From Anopheles merus (taxonomy: Eukaryota; Arthropoda; Insecta; Diptera; Culicidae): a DNA stretch of 64,000 bases. The notes beneath the pieces are model-generated. The model saw only the letters and a list, made by a program, of their open reading frames with translations, did not search any database and was not told where the DNA came from. Position numbers and translations under genes: made by a program. Positions 11,067 to 25,100 of the stretch are shown piece by piece. Location of the stretch: the NCBI RefSeq assembly GCF_017562075.2, contig NW_024427604.1, positions 186,001-250,000 on the forward strand, given 5' to 3'. How positions within the stretch are numbered: position 1 is the first letter of the stretch; each line of letters opens with the position of its first letter.

Positions 11067-14000
11067 TTGCATGGTGCAACTTTTAATTTCCTTTCCAACG
11101 GTGAAAAAATTAAGTCTCTAGCTCTTCTGGTTCAAAAGTTATGGCCGTTTGAAATTTCACATTTTTTCGGCAAAACCAATTTTTTTCGTCAAAACAAGCA
11201 CTCCAGAATGACTCCACACGTTGTTCCAAGTGTCTCCAAGGGTCATCCAAGCACTCCAGAATGACTTCAGACGTTGTTCCAAGTGTCCCCAAGGGTCATC
11301 CAAGCACTCCAGAATGACTTCAGATGCTATTGCAAGCTCCAATGTACTTAGGATCACCATTTGGCATGTTTCACCAACATTTTCATGATTGTTTCAGTTT
11401 CTAGAAACCCTTCACTTCAAAGGCCATTTACTATAGCCTGCGTTGCTCTGATCGAAAATCCAAGAAAATTTGCATTGTGCAACTTTTAATTTCCTTTCCA
11501 ACGGTGAAAAAATTAAGTCTCTAGCTCTTCTGGTTCAAAAGTTATGGCCGTTTGAAATTTCACCTTTTTTCGGCAAAACCAATTTTTTTCGTCAAAACAA
11601 GCACTCCAGAATGACTCCACACGTTGTTCCAAGTGTCTCCAAGGGTCATCCAAGCACTCCAGAATGACTTCAGACGTTGTTCCAAGTGTCCCCAAGGGTC
11701 ATCCAAGCACTCCAGAATGACTTCAGATGCTATTGCAAGCTCCAATGTACTTAGGATCACCATTTGGCATGTTTCACCAACATTTTCATGATTGTTTCAG
11801 TTTCTAGAAACCCTTCACTTCAAAGGCCATTTACTATAGCCTGCGTTGCTCTGATCGAAAATCCAAGAAAATTTGCATTGTGCAACTTTTAATTTCCTTT
11901 CCAACGGTGAAAAAATTAAGTCTCTAGCTCTTCTGGTTCAAAAGTTATGGCCGTTTGAAATTTCACCTTTTTTCGGCAAAACAATTTTTTTCGTCAAAAC
12001 AAGCGCTCCAGAATGACTCCACACGTTGTTCCAAGTGTCTCCAAGGGTCATCCAAGCACTCCAGAATGACTTCAGACGTTGTTCCAAGTGTCCCCAAGGG
12101 TCATCCAAGCACTCCAGAATGACTTCAGATGCTATTGCAAGCTCCAATGTACTTAGGATCACCATTTGGCATGTTTCACCAACATTTTCATGATTGTTTC
12201 AGTTTCTAGAAACCCTTCACTTCAAAGGCCATTTACTATAGCCTGCGTTGCTCTGATCGAAAATCCAAGAAAATTTGCATTGTGCAACTTTTAATTTCCT
12301 TTCCAACGGTGAAAAAATTAAGTCTCTAGCTCTTCTGGTTCAAAAGTTATGGCCGTTTGAAATTTCACCTTTTTTCGGCAAAACCAATTTTTTTCGTCAA
12401 AACAAGCACTCCAGAATGACTCCACACGTTGTTCCAAGTGTCTCCAAGGGTCATCCAAGCACTCCAGAATGACTTCAGACGTTGTTCCAAGTGTCCCCAA
12501 GGGTCATCCAAGCACTCCAGAATGACTTCAGATGCTATTGCAAGCTCCAATGTACTTAGGATCACCATTTGGCATGTTTCACCAACATTTTCATGATTGT
12601 TTCAGTTTCTAGAAACCCTTCACTTCAAAGGCCATTTACTATAGCCTGCGTTGCTCTGATCGAAAATCCAAGAAAATTTGCATTGTGCAACTTTTAATTT
12701 CCTTTCCAACGGTGAAAAAATTAAGTCTCTAGCTCTTCTGGTTCAAAAGTTATGGCCGTTTGAAATTTCACCTTTTTTCGGCAAAACAATTTTTTTCGTC
12801 AAAACAAGCGCTCCAGAATGACTCCACACGTTGTTCCAAGTGTCTCCAAGGGTCATCCAAGCACTCCAGAATGACTTCAGACGTTGTTCCAAGTGTCCCC
12901 AAGGGTCATCCAAGCACTCCAGAATGACTTCAGATGCTATTGCAAGCTCCAATGTACTTAGGATCACCATTTGGCATGTTTCACCAACATTTTCATGATT
13001 GTTTCAGTTTCTAGAAACCCTTCACTTCAAAGGCCATTTACTATAGCCTGCGTTGCTCTGATCGAAAATCCAAGAAAATTTGCATTGTGCAACTTTTAAT
13101 TTCCTTTCCAACGGTGAAAAAATTAAGTCTCTAGCTCTTCTGGTTCAAAAGTTATGGCCGTTTGAAATTTCACCTTTTTTCGGCAAAACAATTTTTTTCG
13201 TCAAAACAAGCGCTCCAGAATGACTCCACACGTTGTTCCAAGTGTCTCCAAGGGTCATCCAAGCACTCCAGAATGACTTCAGACGTTGTTCCAAGTGTCC
13301 CCAAGGGTCATCCAAGCACTCCAGAATGACTTCAGATGCTATTGCAAGCTCCAATGTACTTAGGATCACCATTTGGCATGTTTCACCAACATTTTCATGA
13401 TTGTTTCAGTTTCTAGAAACCCTTCACTTCAAAGGCCATTTACTATAGCCTGCGTTGCTCTGATCGAAAATCCAAGAAAATTTGCATTGTGCAACTTTTA
13501 ATTTCCTTTCCAACGGTGAAAAAATTAAGTCTCTAGCTCTTCTGGTTCAAAAGTTATGGCCGTTTGAAATTTCACCTTTTTTCGGCAAAACCAATTTTTT
13601 TCGTCAAAACAAGCGCTCCAGAATGACTCCACACGTTGTTCCAAGTGTCTCCAAGGGTCATCAAGCACTCCAGAATGACTTCAGACGTTGTTCCAAGTGT
13701 CTCCAAGGGTCATCCAAGCACTCCAGAATGACTTCAGACGTTGTTCAAGAGTCCCCAAGGGTCATCCAAGCACTCCAGAATGACTTCAGATGCTATTGCA
13801 AGCTCCAATGTACTTAGGATCACCATTTGGCATGTTTCACCAACATTTTCATGATTGTTTCAGTTTCTAGAAACCCTTCACTTCAAAGGCCATTTACTAT
13901 AGCCTGCGTTGCTCTGATCGAAAATCCAAGAAAATTTGCATTGTGCAACTTTTAATTTCCTTTCCAACGGTGAAAAAATTAAGTCTCTAGCTCTTCTGGT

Positions 14001-15196
14001 TCAAAAGTTATGGCCGTTTGAAATTTCACCTTTTTTCGGCAAAACCAATTTTTTTCGTCAAAACAAGCGCTCCAGAATGACTCCACACGTTGTTCCAAGT
14101 GTCTCCAAGGGTCATCCAAGCACTCCAGAATGACTTCAGACGTTGTTCCAAGTGTCCCCAAGGGTCATCCAAGCACTCCAGAATGACTTCAGATGCTATT
14201 GCAAGCTCCAATGTACTTAGGATCACCATTTGGCATGTTTCACCAACATTTTCATGATTGTTTCAGTTTCTAGAAACCCTTCACTTCAAAGGCCATTTAC
14301 TATAGCCTGCGTTGCTCTGATCGAAAATCCAAGAAAATTTGCATTGTGCAACTTTTAATTTCCTTTCCAACGGTGAAAAAATTAAGTCTCTAGCTCTTCT
14401 GGTTCAAAAGTTATGGCCGTTTGAAATTTCACCTTTTTTCGGCAAAACAATTTTTTTCGTCAAAACAAGCGCTCCAGAATGACTCCACACGTTGTTCCAA
14501 GTGTCTCCAAGGGTCATCCAAGCACTCCAGAATGACTTCAGACGTTGTTTCAAGTGTCCCCAAGGGTCATCCAAGCACTCCAGAATGACTTCAGATGCTA
14601 TTGCAAGCTCCAATGTACTTAGGATCACCATTTGGCATGTTTCACCAACATTTTCATGATTGTTTCAGTTTCTAGAAACCCTTCACTTCAAAGGCCATTT
14701 ACTATAGCCTGCGTTGCTCTGATCGAAAATCCAAGAAAATTTGCATTGTGCAACTTTTAATTTCCTTTCCAACGGTGAAAAAATTAAGTCTCTAGCTCTT
14801 CTGGTTCAAAAGTTATGGCCGTTTGAAATTTCACCTTTTTTCGGCAAAACCAATTTTTTTCGTCAAAACAAGCGCTCCAGAATGACTCCACACGTTGTTC
14901 CAAGTGTCTCCAAGGGTCATCCAAGCACTCCAGAATGACTTCAGACGTTGTTCCAAGTGTCTCCAAGGGTCATCCAAGCACTCCAGAATGACTTCAGACG
15001 TTGTTTCAAGAGTCCCCAAGGGTCATCCAAGCACTCCAGAATGACTTCAGATGCTATTGCAAGCTCCAATGTACTTAGGATCACCATTTGGCATGTTTCA
15101 CCAACATTTTCATGATTGTTTCAGTTTCTAGAAACCCTTCACTTCAAAGGCCATTTACTATAGCCTGCGTTGCTCTGATCGAAAATCCAAGAAAAT
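11067..15196 (+). repeat. Mosaic segment with two long monomers
   Basis: Order: B(G, caca) 11067, B 11470, A 11873, B 12275, A 12678, A 13080, D 13482 (454 bp; losses in gtcatcaagc and gttcaagag), C 13936, A 14339 (second subrepeat with gtttcaag), D 14741. The D at 14741 differs from the standard D in having gtcatccaagc after the first subrepeat, a form also seen at 21287. The run 11470-13935 matches 22951-25417 in class order and in the gtcatcaagc loss. Confidence 0.88.
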
Positions 15197-18100
15197 TTGC
15201 ATTGTGCAACTTTTAATTTCCTTTCCAACGGTGAAAAAATTAAGTCTCTAGCTCTTCTGGTTCAAAAGTTATGGCCGTTTGAAATTTCACCTTTTTTCGG
15301 CAAAACAATTTTTTTTCGTCAAAACAAGCGCTCCAGAATGACTCCACACGTTGTTCCAAGTGTCTCCAAGGGTCATCCAAGCACTCCAGAATGACTTCAG
15401 ACGTTGTTCCAAGTGTCCCCAAGGGTCATCCAAGCACTCCAGAATGACTTCAGATGCTATTGCAAGCTCCAATGTACTTAGGATCACCATTTGGCATGTT
15501 TCACCAACATTTTCATGATTGTTTCAGTTTCTAGAAACCCTTCACTTCAAAGGCCATTTACTATAGCCTGCGTTGCTCTGATCGAAAATCCAAGAAAATT
15601 TGCATTGTGCAACTTTTAATTTCCTTTCCAACGGTGAAAAAATTAAGTCTCTAGCTCTTCTGGTTCAAAAGTTATGGCCGTTTGAAATTTCACCTTTTTT
15701 CGGCAAAACCAATTTTTTTCGTCAAAACAAGCACTCCAGAATGACTCCACACGTTGTTCCAAGTGTCTCCAAGGGTCATCCAAGCACTCCAGAATGACTT
15801 CAGACGTTGTTCCAAGTGTCCCCAAGGGTCATCCAAGCACTCCAGAATGACTTCAGATGCTATTGCAAGCTCCAATGTACTTAGGATCACCATTTGGCAT
15901 GTTTCACCAACATTTTCATGATTGTTTCAGTTTCTAGAAACCCTTCACTTCAAAGGCCATTTACTATAGCCTGCGTTGCTCTGATCGAAAATCCAAGAAA
16001 ATTTGCATTGTGCAACTTTTAATTTCCTTTCCAACGGTGAAAAAATTAAGTCTCTAGCTCTTCTGGTTCAAAAGTTATGGCCGTTTGAAATTTCACCTTT
16101 TTTCGGCAAAACCAATTTTTTTCGTCAAAACAAGCGCTCCAGAATGACTCCACACGTTGTTCCAAGTGTCTCCAAGGGTCATCCAAGCACTCCAGAATGA
16201 CTTCAGACGTTGTTCCAAGTGTCCCCAAGGGTCATCCAAGCACTCCAGAATGACTTCAGATGCTATTGCAAGCTCCAATGTACTTAGGATCACCATTTGG
16301 CATGTTTCACCAACATTTTCATGATTGTTTCAGTTTCTAGAAACCCTTCACTTCAAAGGCCATTTACTATAGCCTGCGTTGCTCTGATCGAAAATCCAAG
16401 AAAATTTGCATTGTGCAACTTTTAATTTCCTTTCCAACGGTGAAAAAATTAAGTCTCTAGCTCTTCTGGTTCAAAAGTTATGGCCGTTTGAAATTTCACC
16501 TTTTTTCGGCAAAACCAATTTTTTTCGTCAAAACAAGCACTCCAGAATGACTCCACACGTTGTTCCAAGTGTCTCCAAGGGTCATCCAAGCACTCCAGAA
16601 TGACTTCAGACGTTGTTCCAAGTGTCCCCAAGGGTCATCCAAGCACTCCAGAATGACTTCAGATGCTATTGCAAGCTCCAATGTACTTAGGATCACCATT
16701 TGGCATGTTTCACCAACATTTTCATGATTGTTTCAGTTTCTAGAAACCCTTCACTTCAAAGGCCATTTACTATAGCCTGCGTTGCTCTGATCGAAAATCC
16801 AAGAAAATTTGCATTGTGCAACTTTTAATTTCCTTTCCAACGGTGAAAAAATTAAGTCTCTAGCTCTTCTGGTTCAAAAGTTATGGCCGTTTGAAATTTC
16901 ACCTTTTTTCGGCAAAACAATTTTTTTCGTCAAAACAAGCACTCCAGAATGACTCCACACGTTGTTCCAAGTGTCTCCAAGGGTCATCCAAGCACTCCAG
17001 AATGACTTCAGACGTTGTTCCAAGTGTCCCCAAGGGTCATCCAAGCACTCCAGAATGACTTCAGATGCTATTGCAAGCTCCAATGTACTTAGGATCACCA
17101 TTTGGCATGTTTCACCAACATTTTCATGATTGTTTCAGTTTCTAGAAACCCTTCACTTCAAAGGCCATTTACTATAGCCTGCGTTGCTCTGATCGAAAAT
17201 CCAAGAAAATTTGCATTGTGCAACTTTTAATTTCCTTTCCAACGGTGAAAAAATTAAGTCTCTAGCTCTTCTGGTTCAAAAGTTATGGCCGTTTGAAATT
17301 TCACCTTTTTTCGGCAAAACCAATTTTTTTCGTCAAAACAAGCGCTCCAGAATGACTCCACACGTTGTTCCAAGTGTCTCCAAGGGTCATCCAAGCACTC
17401 CAGAATGACTTCAGACGTTGTTCCAAGTGTCCCCAAGGGTCATCCAAGCACTCCAGAATGACTTCAGATGCTATTGCAAGCTCCAATGTACTTAGGATCA
17501 CCATTTGGCATGTTTCACCAACATTTTCATGATTGTTTCAGTTTCTAGAAACCCTTCACTTCAAAGGCCATTTACTATAGCCTGCGTTGCTCTGATCGAA
17601 AATCCAAGAAAATTTGCATTGTGCAACTTTTAATTTCCTTTCCAACGGTGAAAAAATTAAGTCTCTAGCTCTTCTGGTTCAAAAGTTATGGCCGTTTGAA
17701 ATTTCACCTTTTTTCGGCAAAACAATTTTTTTCGTCAAAACAAGCACTCCAGAATGACTCCACACGTTGTTCCAAGTGTCTCCAAGGGTCATCCAAGCAC
17801 TCCAGAATGACTTCAGACGTTGTTCCAAGTGTCCCCAAGGGTCATCCAAGCACTCCAGAATGACTTCAGATGCTATTGCAAGCTCCAATGTACTTAGGAT
17901 CACCATTTGGCATGTTTCACCAACATTTTCATGATTGTTTCAGTTTCTAGAAACCCTTCACTTCAAAGGCCATTTACTATAGCCTGCGTTGCTCTGATCG
18001 AAAATCCAAGAAAATTTGCATTGTGCAACTTTTAATTTCCTTTCCAACGGTGAAAAAATTAAGTCTCTAGCTCTTCTGGTTCAAAAGTTATGGCCGTTTG

Positions 18101-20025
18101 AAATTTCACCTTTTTTCGGCAAAACAATTTTTTTCGTCAAAACAAGCGCTCCAGAATGACTCCACACGTTGTTCCAAGTGTCTCCAAGGGTCATCCAAGC
18201 ACTCCAGAATGACTTCAGACGTTGTTCCAAGTGTCCCCAAGGGTCATCCAAGCACTCCAGAATGACTTCAGATGCTATTGCAAGCTCCAATGTACTTAGG
18301 ATCACCATTTGGCATGTTTCACCAACATTTTCATGATTGTTTCAGTTTCTAGAAACCCTTCACTTCAAAGGCCATTTACTATAGCCTGCGTTGCTCTGAT
18401 CGAAAATCCAAGAAAATTTGCATTGTGCAACTTTTAATTTCCTTTCCAACGGTGAAAAAATTAAGTCTCTAGCTCTTCTGGTTCAAAAGTTATGGCCGTT
18501 TGAAATTTCACCTTTTTTCGGCAAAACAATTTTTTTCGTCAAAACAAGCGCTCCAGAATGACTCCACACGTTGTTCCAAGTGTCTCCAAGGGTCATCCAA
18601 GCACTCCAGAATGACTTCAGACGTTGTTCCAAGTGTCCCCAAGGGTCATCCAAGCACTCCAGAATGACTTCAGATGCTATTGCAAGCTCCAATGTACTTA
18701 GGATCACCATTTGGCATGTTTCACCAACATTTTCATGATTGTTTCAGTTTCTAGAAACCCTTCACTTCAAAGGCCATTTACTATAGCCTGCGTTGCTCTG
18801 ATCGAAAATCCAAGAAAATTTGCATTGTGCAACTTTTAATTTCCTTTCCAACGGTGAAAAAATTAAGTCTCTAGCTCTTCTGGTTCAAAAGTTATGGCCG
18901 TTTGAAATTTCACCTTTTTTCGGCAAAACAATTTTTTTCGTCAAAACAAGCACTCCAGAATGACTCCACACGTTGTTCCAAGTGTCTCCAAGGGTCATCC
19001 AAGCACTCCAGAATGACTTCAGACGTTGTTCCAAGTGTCCCCAAGGGTCATCCAAGCACTCCAGAATGACTTCAGATGCTATTGCAAGCTCCAATGTACT
19101 TAGGATCACCATTTGGCATGTTTCACCAACATTTTCATGATTGTTTCAGTTTCTAGAAACCCTTCACTTCAAAGGCCATTTACTATAGCCTGCGTTGCTC
19201 TGATCGAAAATCCAAGAAAATTTGCATTGTGCAACTTTTAATTTCCTTTCCAACGGTGAAAAAATTAAGTCTCTAGCTCTTCTGGTTCAAAAGTTATGGC
19301 CGTTTGAAATTTCACCTTTTTTCGGCAAAACAATTTTTTTCGTCAAAACAAGCGCTCCAGAATGACTCCACACGTTGTTCCAAGTGTCTCCAAGGGTCAT
19401 CCAAGCACTCCAGAATGACTTCAGACGTTGTTCCAAGTGTCCCCAAGGGTCATCCAAGCACTCCAGAATGACTTCAGATGCTATTGCAAGCTCCAATGTA
19501 CTTAGGATCACCATTTGGCATGTTTCACCAACATTTTCATGATTGTTTCAGTTTCTAGAAACCCTTCACTTCAAAGGCCATTTACTATAGCCTGCGTTGC
19601 TCTGATCGAAAATCCAAGAAAATTTGCATTGTGCAACTTTTAATTTCCTTTCCAACGGTGAAAAAATTAAGTCTCTAGCTCTTCTGGTTCAAAAGTTATG
19701 GCCGTTTGAAATTTCACCTTTTTTCGGCAAAACAATTTTTTTCGTCAAAACAAGCGCTCCAGAATGACTCCACACGTTGTTCCAAGTGTCTCCAAGGGTC
19801 ATCCAAGCACTCCAGAATGACTTCAGACGTTGTTCCAAGTGTCCCCAAGGGTCATCCAAGCACTCCAGAATGACTTCAGATGCTATTGCAAGCTCCAATG
19901 TACTTAGGATCACCATTTGGCATGTTTCACCAACATTTTCATGATTGTTTCAGTTTCTAGAAACCCTTCACTTCAAAGGCCATTTACTATAGCCTGCGTT
20001 GCTCTGATCGAAAATCCAAGAAAAT
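15197..20025 (+). repeat. Mosaic segment ending in a trimer HOR (2 x 1206 bp)
   Basis: Order: T8 15197, B 15600, C 16003, B 16406, A' 16809, C 17211, then A' 17614, A 18016, A 18418, A' 18820, A 19222, A 19624. The last six form two copies of A'-A-A (17614-18819 and 18820-20025, each 1206 bp), marked by gcactcc in the first member and gcgctcc in the others. No long monomer occurs from 15197 to 20025. Confidence 0.87.
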
Positions 20026-22144
20026 TTGCATTGTGCAACTTTTAATTTCCTTTCCAACGGTGAAAAAATTAAGTCTCTAGCTCTTCTGGTTCAAAAGTTA
20101 TGGCCGTTTGAAATTTCACCTTTTTTCGGCAAAACCAATTTTTTTCGTCAAAACAAGCGCTCCAGAATGACTCCACACGTTGTTCCAAGTGTCTCCAAGG
20201 GTCATCAAAGCACTCCAGAATGACTTCAGACGTTGTTCCAAGTGTCTCCAAGGGTCATCCAAGCACTCCAGAATGACTTCAGACGTTGTTTCAAGAGTCC
20301 CCAAGGGTCATCCAAGCACTCCAGAATGACTTCAGATGCTATTGCAAGCTCCAATGTACTTAGGATCACCATTTGGCATGTTTCACCAACATTTTCATGA
20401 TTGTTTCAGTTTCTAGAAACCCTTCACTTCAAAGGCCATTTACTATAGCCTGCGTTGCTCTGATCGAAAATCCAAGAAAATTTGCATGGTGCAACTTTTA
20501 ATTTCCTTTCCAACGGTGAAAAAATTAAGTCTCTAGCTCTTCTGGTTCAAAAGTTATGGCCGTTTGAAATTTCACCTTTTTTCGGCAAAACCAATTTTTT
20601 TCGTCAAAACAAGCACTCCAGAATGACTCCACACGTTGTTCCAAGTGTCTCCAAGGGTCATCCAAGCACTCCAGAATGACTTCAGACGTTGTTCCAAGTG
20701 TCCCCAAGGGTCATCCAAGCACTCCAGAATGACTTCAGATGCTATTGCAAGCTCCAATGTACTTAGGATCACCATTTGGCATGTTTCACCAACATTTTCA
20801 TGATTGTTTCAGTTTCTAGAAACCCTTCACTTCAAAGGCCATTTACTATAGCCTGCGTTGCTCTGATCGAAAATCCAAGAAAATTTGCATTGTGCAACTT
20901 TTAATTTCCTTTCCAACGGTGAAAAAATTAAGTCTCTAGCTCTTCTGGTTCAAAAGTTATGGCCGTTTGAAATTTCACCTTTTTTCGGCAAAACAATTTT
21001 TTTCGTCAAAACAAGCGCTCCAGAATGACTCCACACGTTGTTCCAAGTGTCTCCAAGGGTCATCCAAGCACTCCAGAATGACTTCAGACGTTGTTCCAAG
21101 TGTCCCCAAGGGTCATCCAAGCACTCCAGAATGACTTCAGATGCTATTGCAAGCTCCAATGTACTTAGGATCACCATTTGGCATGTTTCACCAACATTTT
21201 CATGATTGTTTCAGTTTCTAGAAACCCTTCACTTCAAAGGCCATTTACTATAGCCTGCGTTGCTCTGATCGAAAATCCAAGAAAATTTGCATTGTGCAAC
21301 TTTTAATTTCCTTTCCAACGGTGAAAAAATTAAGTCTCTAGCTCTTCTGGTTCAAAAGTTATGGCCGTTTGAAATTTCACCTTTTTTCGGCAAAACCAAT
21401 TTTTTTCGTCAAAACAAGCGCTCCAGAATGACTCCACACGTTGTTCCAAGTGTCTCCAAGGGTCATCCAAGCACTCCAGAATGACTTCAGACGTTGTTCC
21501 AAGTGTCTCCAAGGGTCATCCAAGCACTCCAGAATGACTTCAGACGTTGTTTCAAGAGTCCCCAAGGGTCATCCAAGCACTCCAGAATGACTTCAGATGC
21601 TATTGCAAGCTCCAATGTACTTAGGATCACCATTTGGCATGTTTCACCAACATTTTCATGATTGTTTCAGTTTCTAGAAACCCTTCACTTCAAAGGCCAT
21701 TTACTATAGCCTGCGTTGCTCTGATCGAAAATCCAAGAAAATTTGCATTGTGCAACTTTTAATTTCCTTTCCAACGGTGAAAAAATTAAGTCTCTAGCTC
21801 TTCTGGTTCAAAAGTTATGGCCGTTTGAAATTTCACCTTTTTTCGGCAAAACAATTTTTTTCGTCAAAACAAGCGCTCCAGAATGACTCCACACGTTGTT
21901 CCAAGTGTCTCCAAGGGTCATCCAAGCACTCCAGAATGACTTCAGACGTTGTTCCAAGTGTCCCCAAGGGTCATCCAAGCACTCCAGAATGACTTCAGAT
22001 GCTATTGCAAGCTCCAATGTACTTAGGATCACCATTTGGCATGTTTCACCAACATTTTCATGATTGTTTCAGTTTCTAGAAACCCTTCACTTCAAAGGCC
22101 ATTTACTATAGCCTGCGTTGCTCTGATCGAAAATCCAAGAAAAT
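20026..22144 (+). repeat. Segment with two long monomers close together (D-B-A-D-A)
   Basis: Order: D 20026 (456 bp), B(G) 20482, A 20885, D 21287 (456 bp, gtcatccaagc form), A 21743. The D-403-A-D spacing (1261 bp) recalls 13482-14741 (1259 bp), where the second D has the same gtcatccaagc form, suggesting a shared ancestral block. Confidence 0.85.
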
Positions 22145-25100
22145 TTGCATTGTGCAACTTTTAATTTCCTTTCCAACGGTGAAAAAATTAAGTCTCTAGC
22201 TCTTCTGGTTCAAAAGTTATGGCCGTTTGAAATTTCACCTTTTTTCGGCAAAACCAATTTTTTTCGTCAAAACAAGCACTCCAGAATGACTCCACACGTT
22301 GTTCCAAGTGTCTCCAAGGGTCATCCAAGCACTCCAGAATGACTTCAGACGTTGTTCCAAGTGTCCCCAAGGGTCATCCAAGCACTCCAGAATGACTTCA
22401 GATGCTATTGCAAGCTCCAATGTACTTAGGATCACCATTTGGCATGTTTCACCAACATTTTCATGATTGTTTCAGTTTCTAGAAACCCTTCACTTCAAAG
22501 GCCATTTACTATAGCCTGCGTTGCTCTGATCGAAAATCCAAGAAAATTTGCATTGTGCAACTTTTAATTTCCTTTCCAACGGTGAAAAAATTAAGTCTCT
22601 AGCTCTTCTGGTTCAAAAGTTATGGCCGTTTGAAATTTCACCTTTTTTCGGCAAAACCAATTTTTTTCGTCAAAACAAGCACTCCAGAATGACTCCACAC
22701 GTTGTTCCAAGTGTCTCCAAGGGTCATCCAAGCACTCCAGAATGACTTCAGACGTTGTTCCAAGTGTCCCCAAGGGTCATCCAAGCACTCCAGAATGACT
22801 TCAGATGCTATTGCAAGCTCCAATGTACTTAGGATCACCATTTGGCATGTTTCACCAACATTTTCATGATTGTTTCAGTTTCTAGAAACCCTTCACTTCA
22901 AAGGCCATTTACTATAGCCTGCGTTGCTCTGATCGAAAATCCAAGAAAATTTGCATTGTGCAACTTTTAATTTCCTTTCCAACGGTGAAAAAATTAAGTC
23001 TCTAGCTCTTCTGGTTCAAAAGTTATGGCCGTTTGAAATTTCACCTTTTTTCGGCAAAACCAATTTTTTTCGTCAAAACAAGCACTCCAGAATGACTCCA
23101 CACGTTGTTCCAAGTGTCTCCAAGGGTCATCCAAGCACTCCAGAATGACTTCAGACGTTGTTCCAAGTGTCCCCAAGGGTCATCCAAGCACTCCAGAATG
23201 ACTTCAGATGCTATTGCAAGCTCCAATGTACTTAGGATCACCATTTGGCATGTTTCACCAACATTTTCATGATTGTTTCAGTTTCTAGAAACCCTTCACT
23301 TCAAAGGCCATTTACTATAGCCTGCGTTGCTCTGATCGAAAATCCAAGAAAATTTGCATTGTGCAACTTTTAATTTCCTTTCCAACGGTGAAAAAATTAA
23401 GTCTCTAGCTCTTCTGGTTCAAAAGTTATGGCCGTTTGAAATTTCACCTTTTTTCGGCAAAACAATTTTTTTCGTCAAAACAAGCGCTCCAGAATGACTC
23501 CACACGTTGTTCCAAGTGTCTCCAAGGGTCATCCAAGCACTCCAGAATGACTTCAGACGTTGTTCCAAGTGTCCCCAAGGGTCATCCAAGCACTCCAGAA
23601 TGACTTCAGATGCTATTGCAAGCTCCAATGTACTTAGGATCACCATTTGGCATGTTTCACCAACATTTTCATGATTGTTTCAGTTTCTAGAAACCCTTCA
23701 CTTCAAAGGCCATTTACTATAGCCTGCGTTGCTCTGATCGAAAATCCAAGAAAATTTGCATTGTGCAACTTTTAATTTCCTTTCCAACGGTGAAAAAATT
23801 AAGTCTCTAGCTCTTCTGGTTCAAAAGTTATGGCCGTTTGAAATTTCACCTTTTTTCGGCAAAACCAATTTTTTTCGTCAAAACAAGCACTCCAGAATGA
23901 CTCCACACGTTGTTCCAAGTGTCTCCAAGGGTCATCCAAGCACTCCAGAATGACTTCAGACGTTGTTCCAAGTGTCCCCAAGGGTCATCCAAGCACTCCA
24001 GAATGACTTCAGATGCTATTGCAAGCTCCAATGTACTTAGGATCACCATTTGGCATGTTTCACCAACATTTTCATGATTGTTTCAGTTTCTAGAAACCCT
24101 TCACTTCAAAGGCCATTTACTATAGCCTGCGTTGCTCTGATCGAAAATCCAAGAAAATTTGCATTGTGCAACTTTTAATTTCCTTTCCAACGGTGAAAAA
24201 ATTAAGTCTCTAGCTCTTCTGGTTCAAAAGTTATGGCCGTTTGAAATTTCACCTTTTTTCGGCAAAACAATTTTTTTCGTCAAAACAAGCGCTCCAGAAT
24301 GACTCCACACGTTGTTCCAAGTGTCTCCAAGGGTCATCCAAGCACTCCAGAATGACTTCAGACGTTGTTCCAAGTGTCCCCAAGGGTCATCCAAGCACTC
24401 CAGAATGACTTCAGATGCTATTGCAAGCTCCAATGTACTTAGGATCACCATTTGGCATGTTTCACCAACATTTTCATGATTGTTTCAGTTTCTAGAAACC
24501 CTTCACTTCAAAGGCCATTTACTATAGCCTGCGTTGCTCTGATCGAAAATCCAAGAAAATTTGCATTGTGCAACTTTTAATTTCCTTTCCAACGGTGAAA
24601 AAATTAAGTCTCTAGCTCTTCTGGTTCAAAAGTTATGGCCGTTTGAAATTTCACCTTTTTTCGGCAAAACAATTTTTTTCGTCAAAACAAGCGCTCCAGA
24701 ATGACTCCACACGTTGTTCCAAGTGTCTCCAAGGGTCATCCAAGCACTCCAGAATGACTTCAGACGTTGTTCCAAGTGTCCCCAAGGGTCATCCAAGCAC
24801 TCCAGAATGACTTCAGATGCTATTGCAAGCTCCAATGTACTTAGGATCACCATTTGGCATGTTTCACCAACATTTTCATGATTGTTTCAGTTTCTAGAAA
24901 CCCTTCACTTCAAAGGCCATTTACTATAGCCTGCGTTGCTCTGATCGAAAATCCAAGAAAATTTGCATTGTGCAACTTTTAATTTCCTTTCCAACGGTGA
25001 AAAAATTAAGTCTCTAGCTCTTCTGGTTCAAAAGTTATGGCCGTTTGAAATTTCACCTTTTTTCGGCAAAACCAATTTTTTTCGTCAAAACAAGCGCTCC

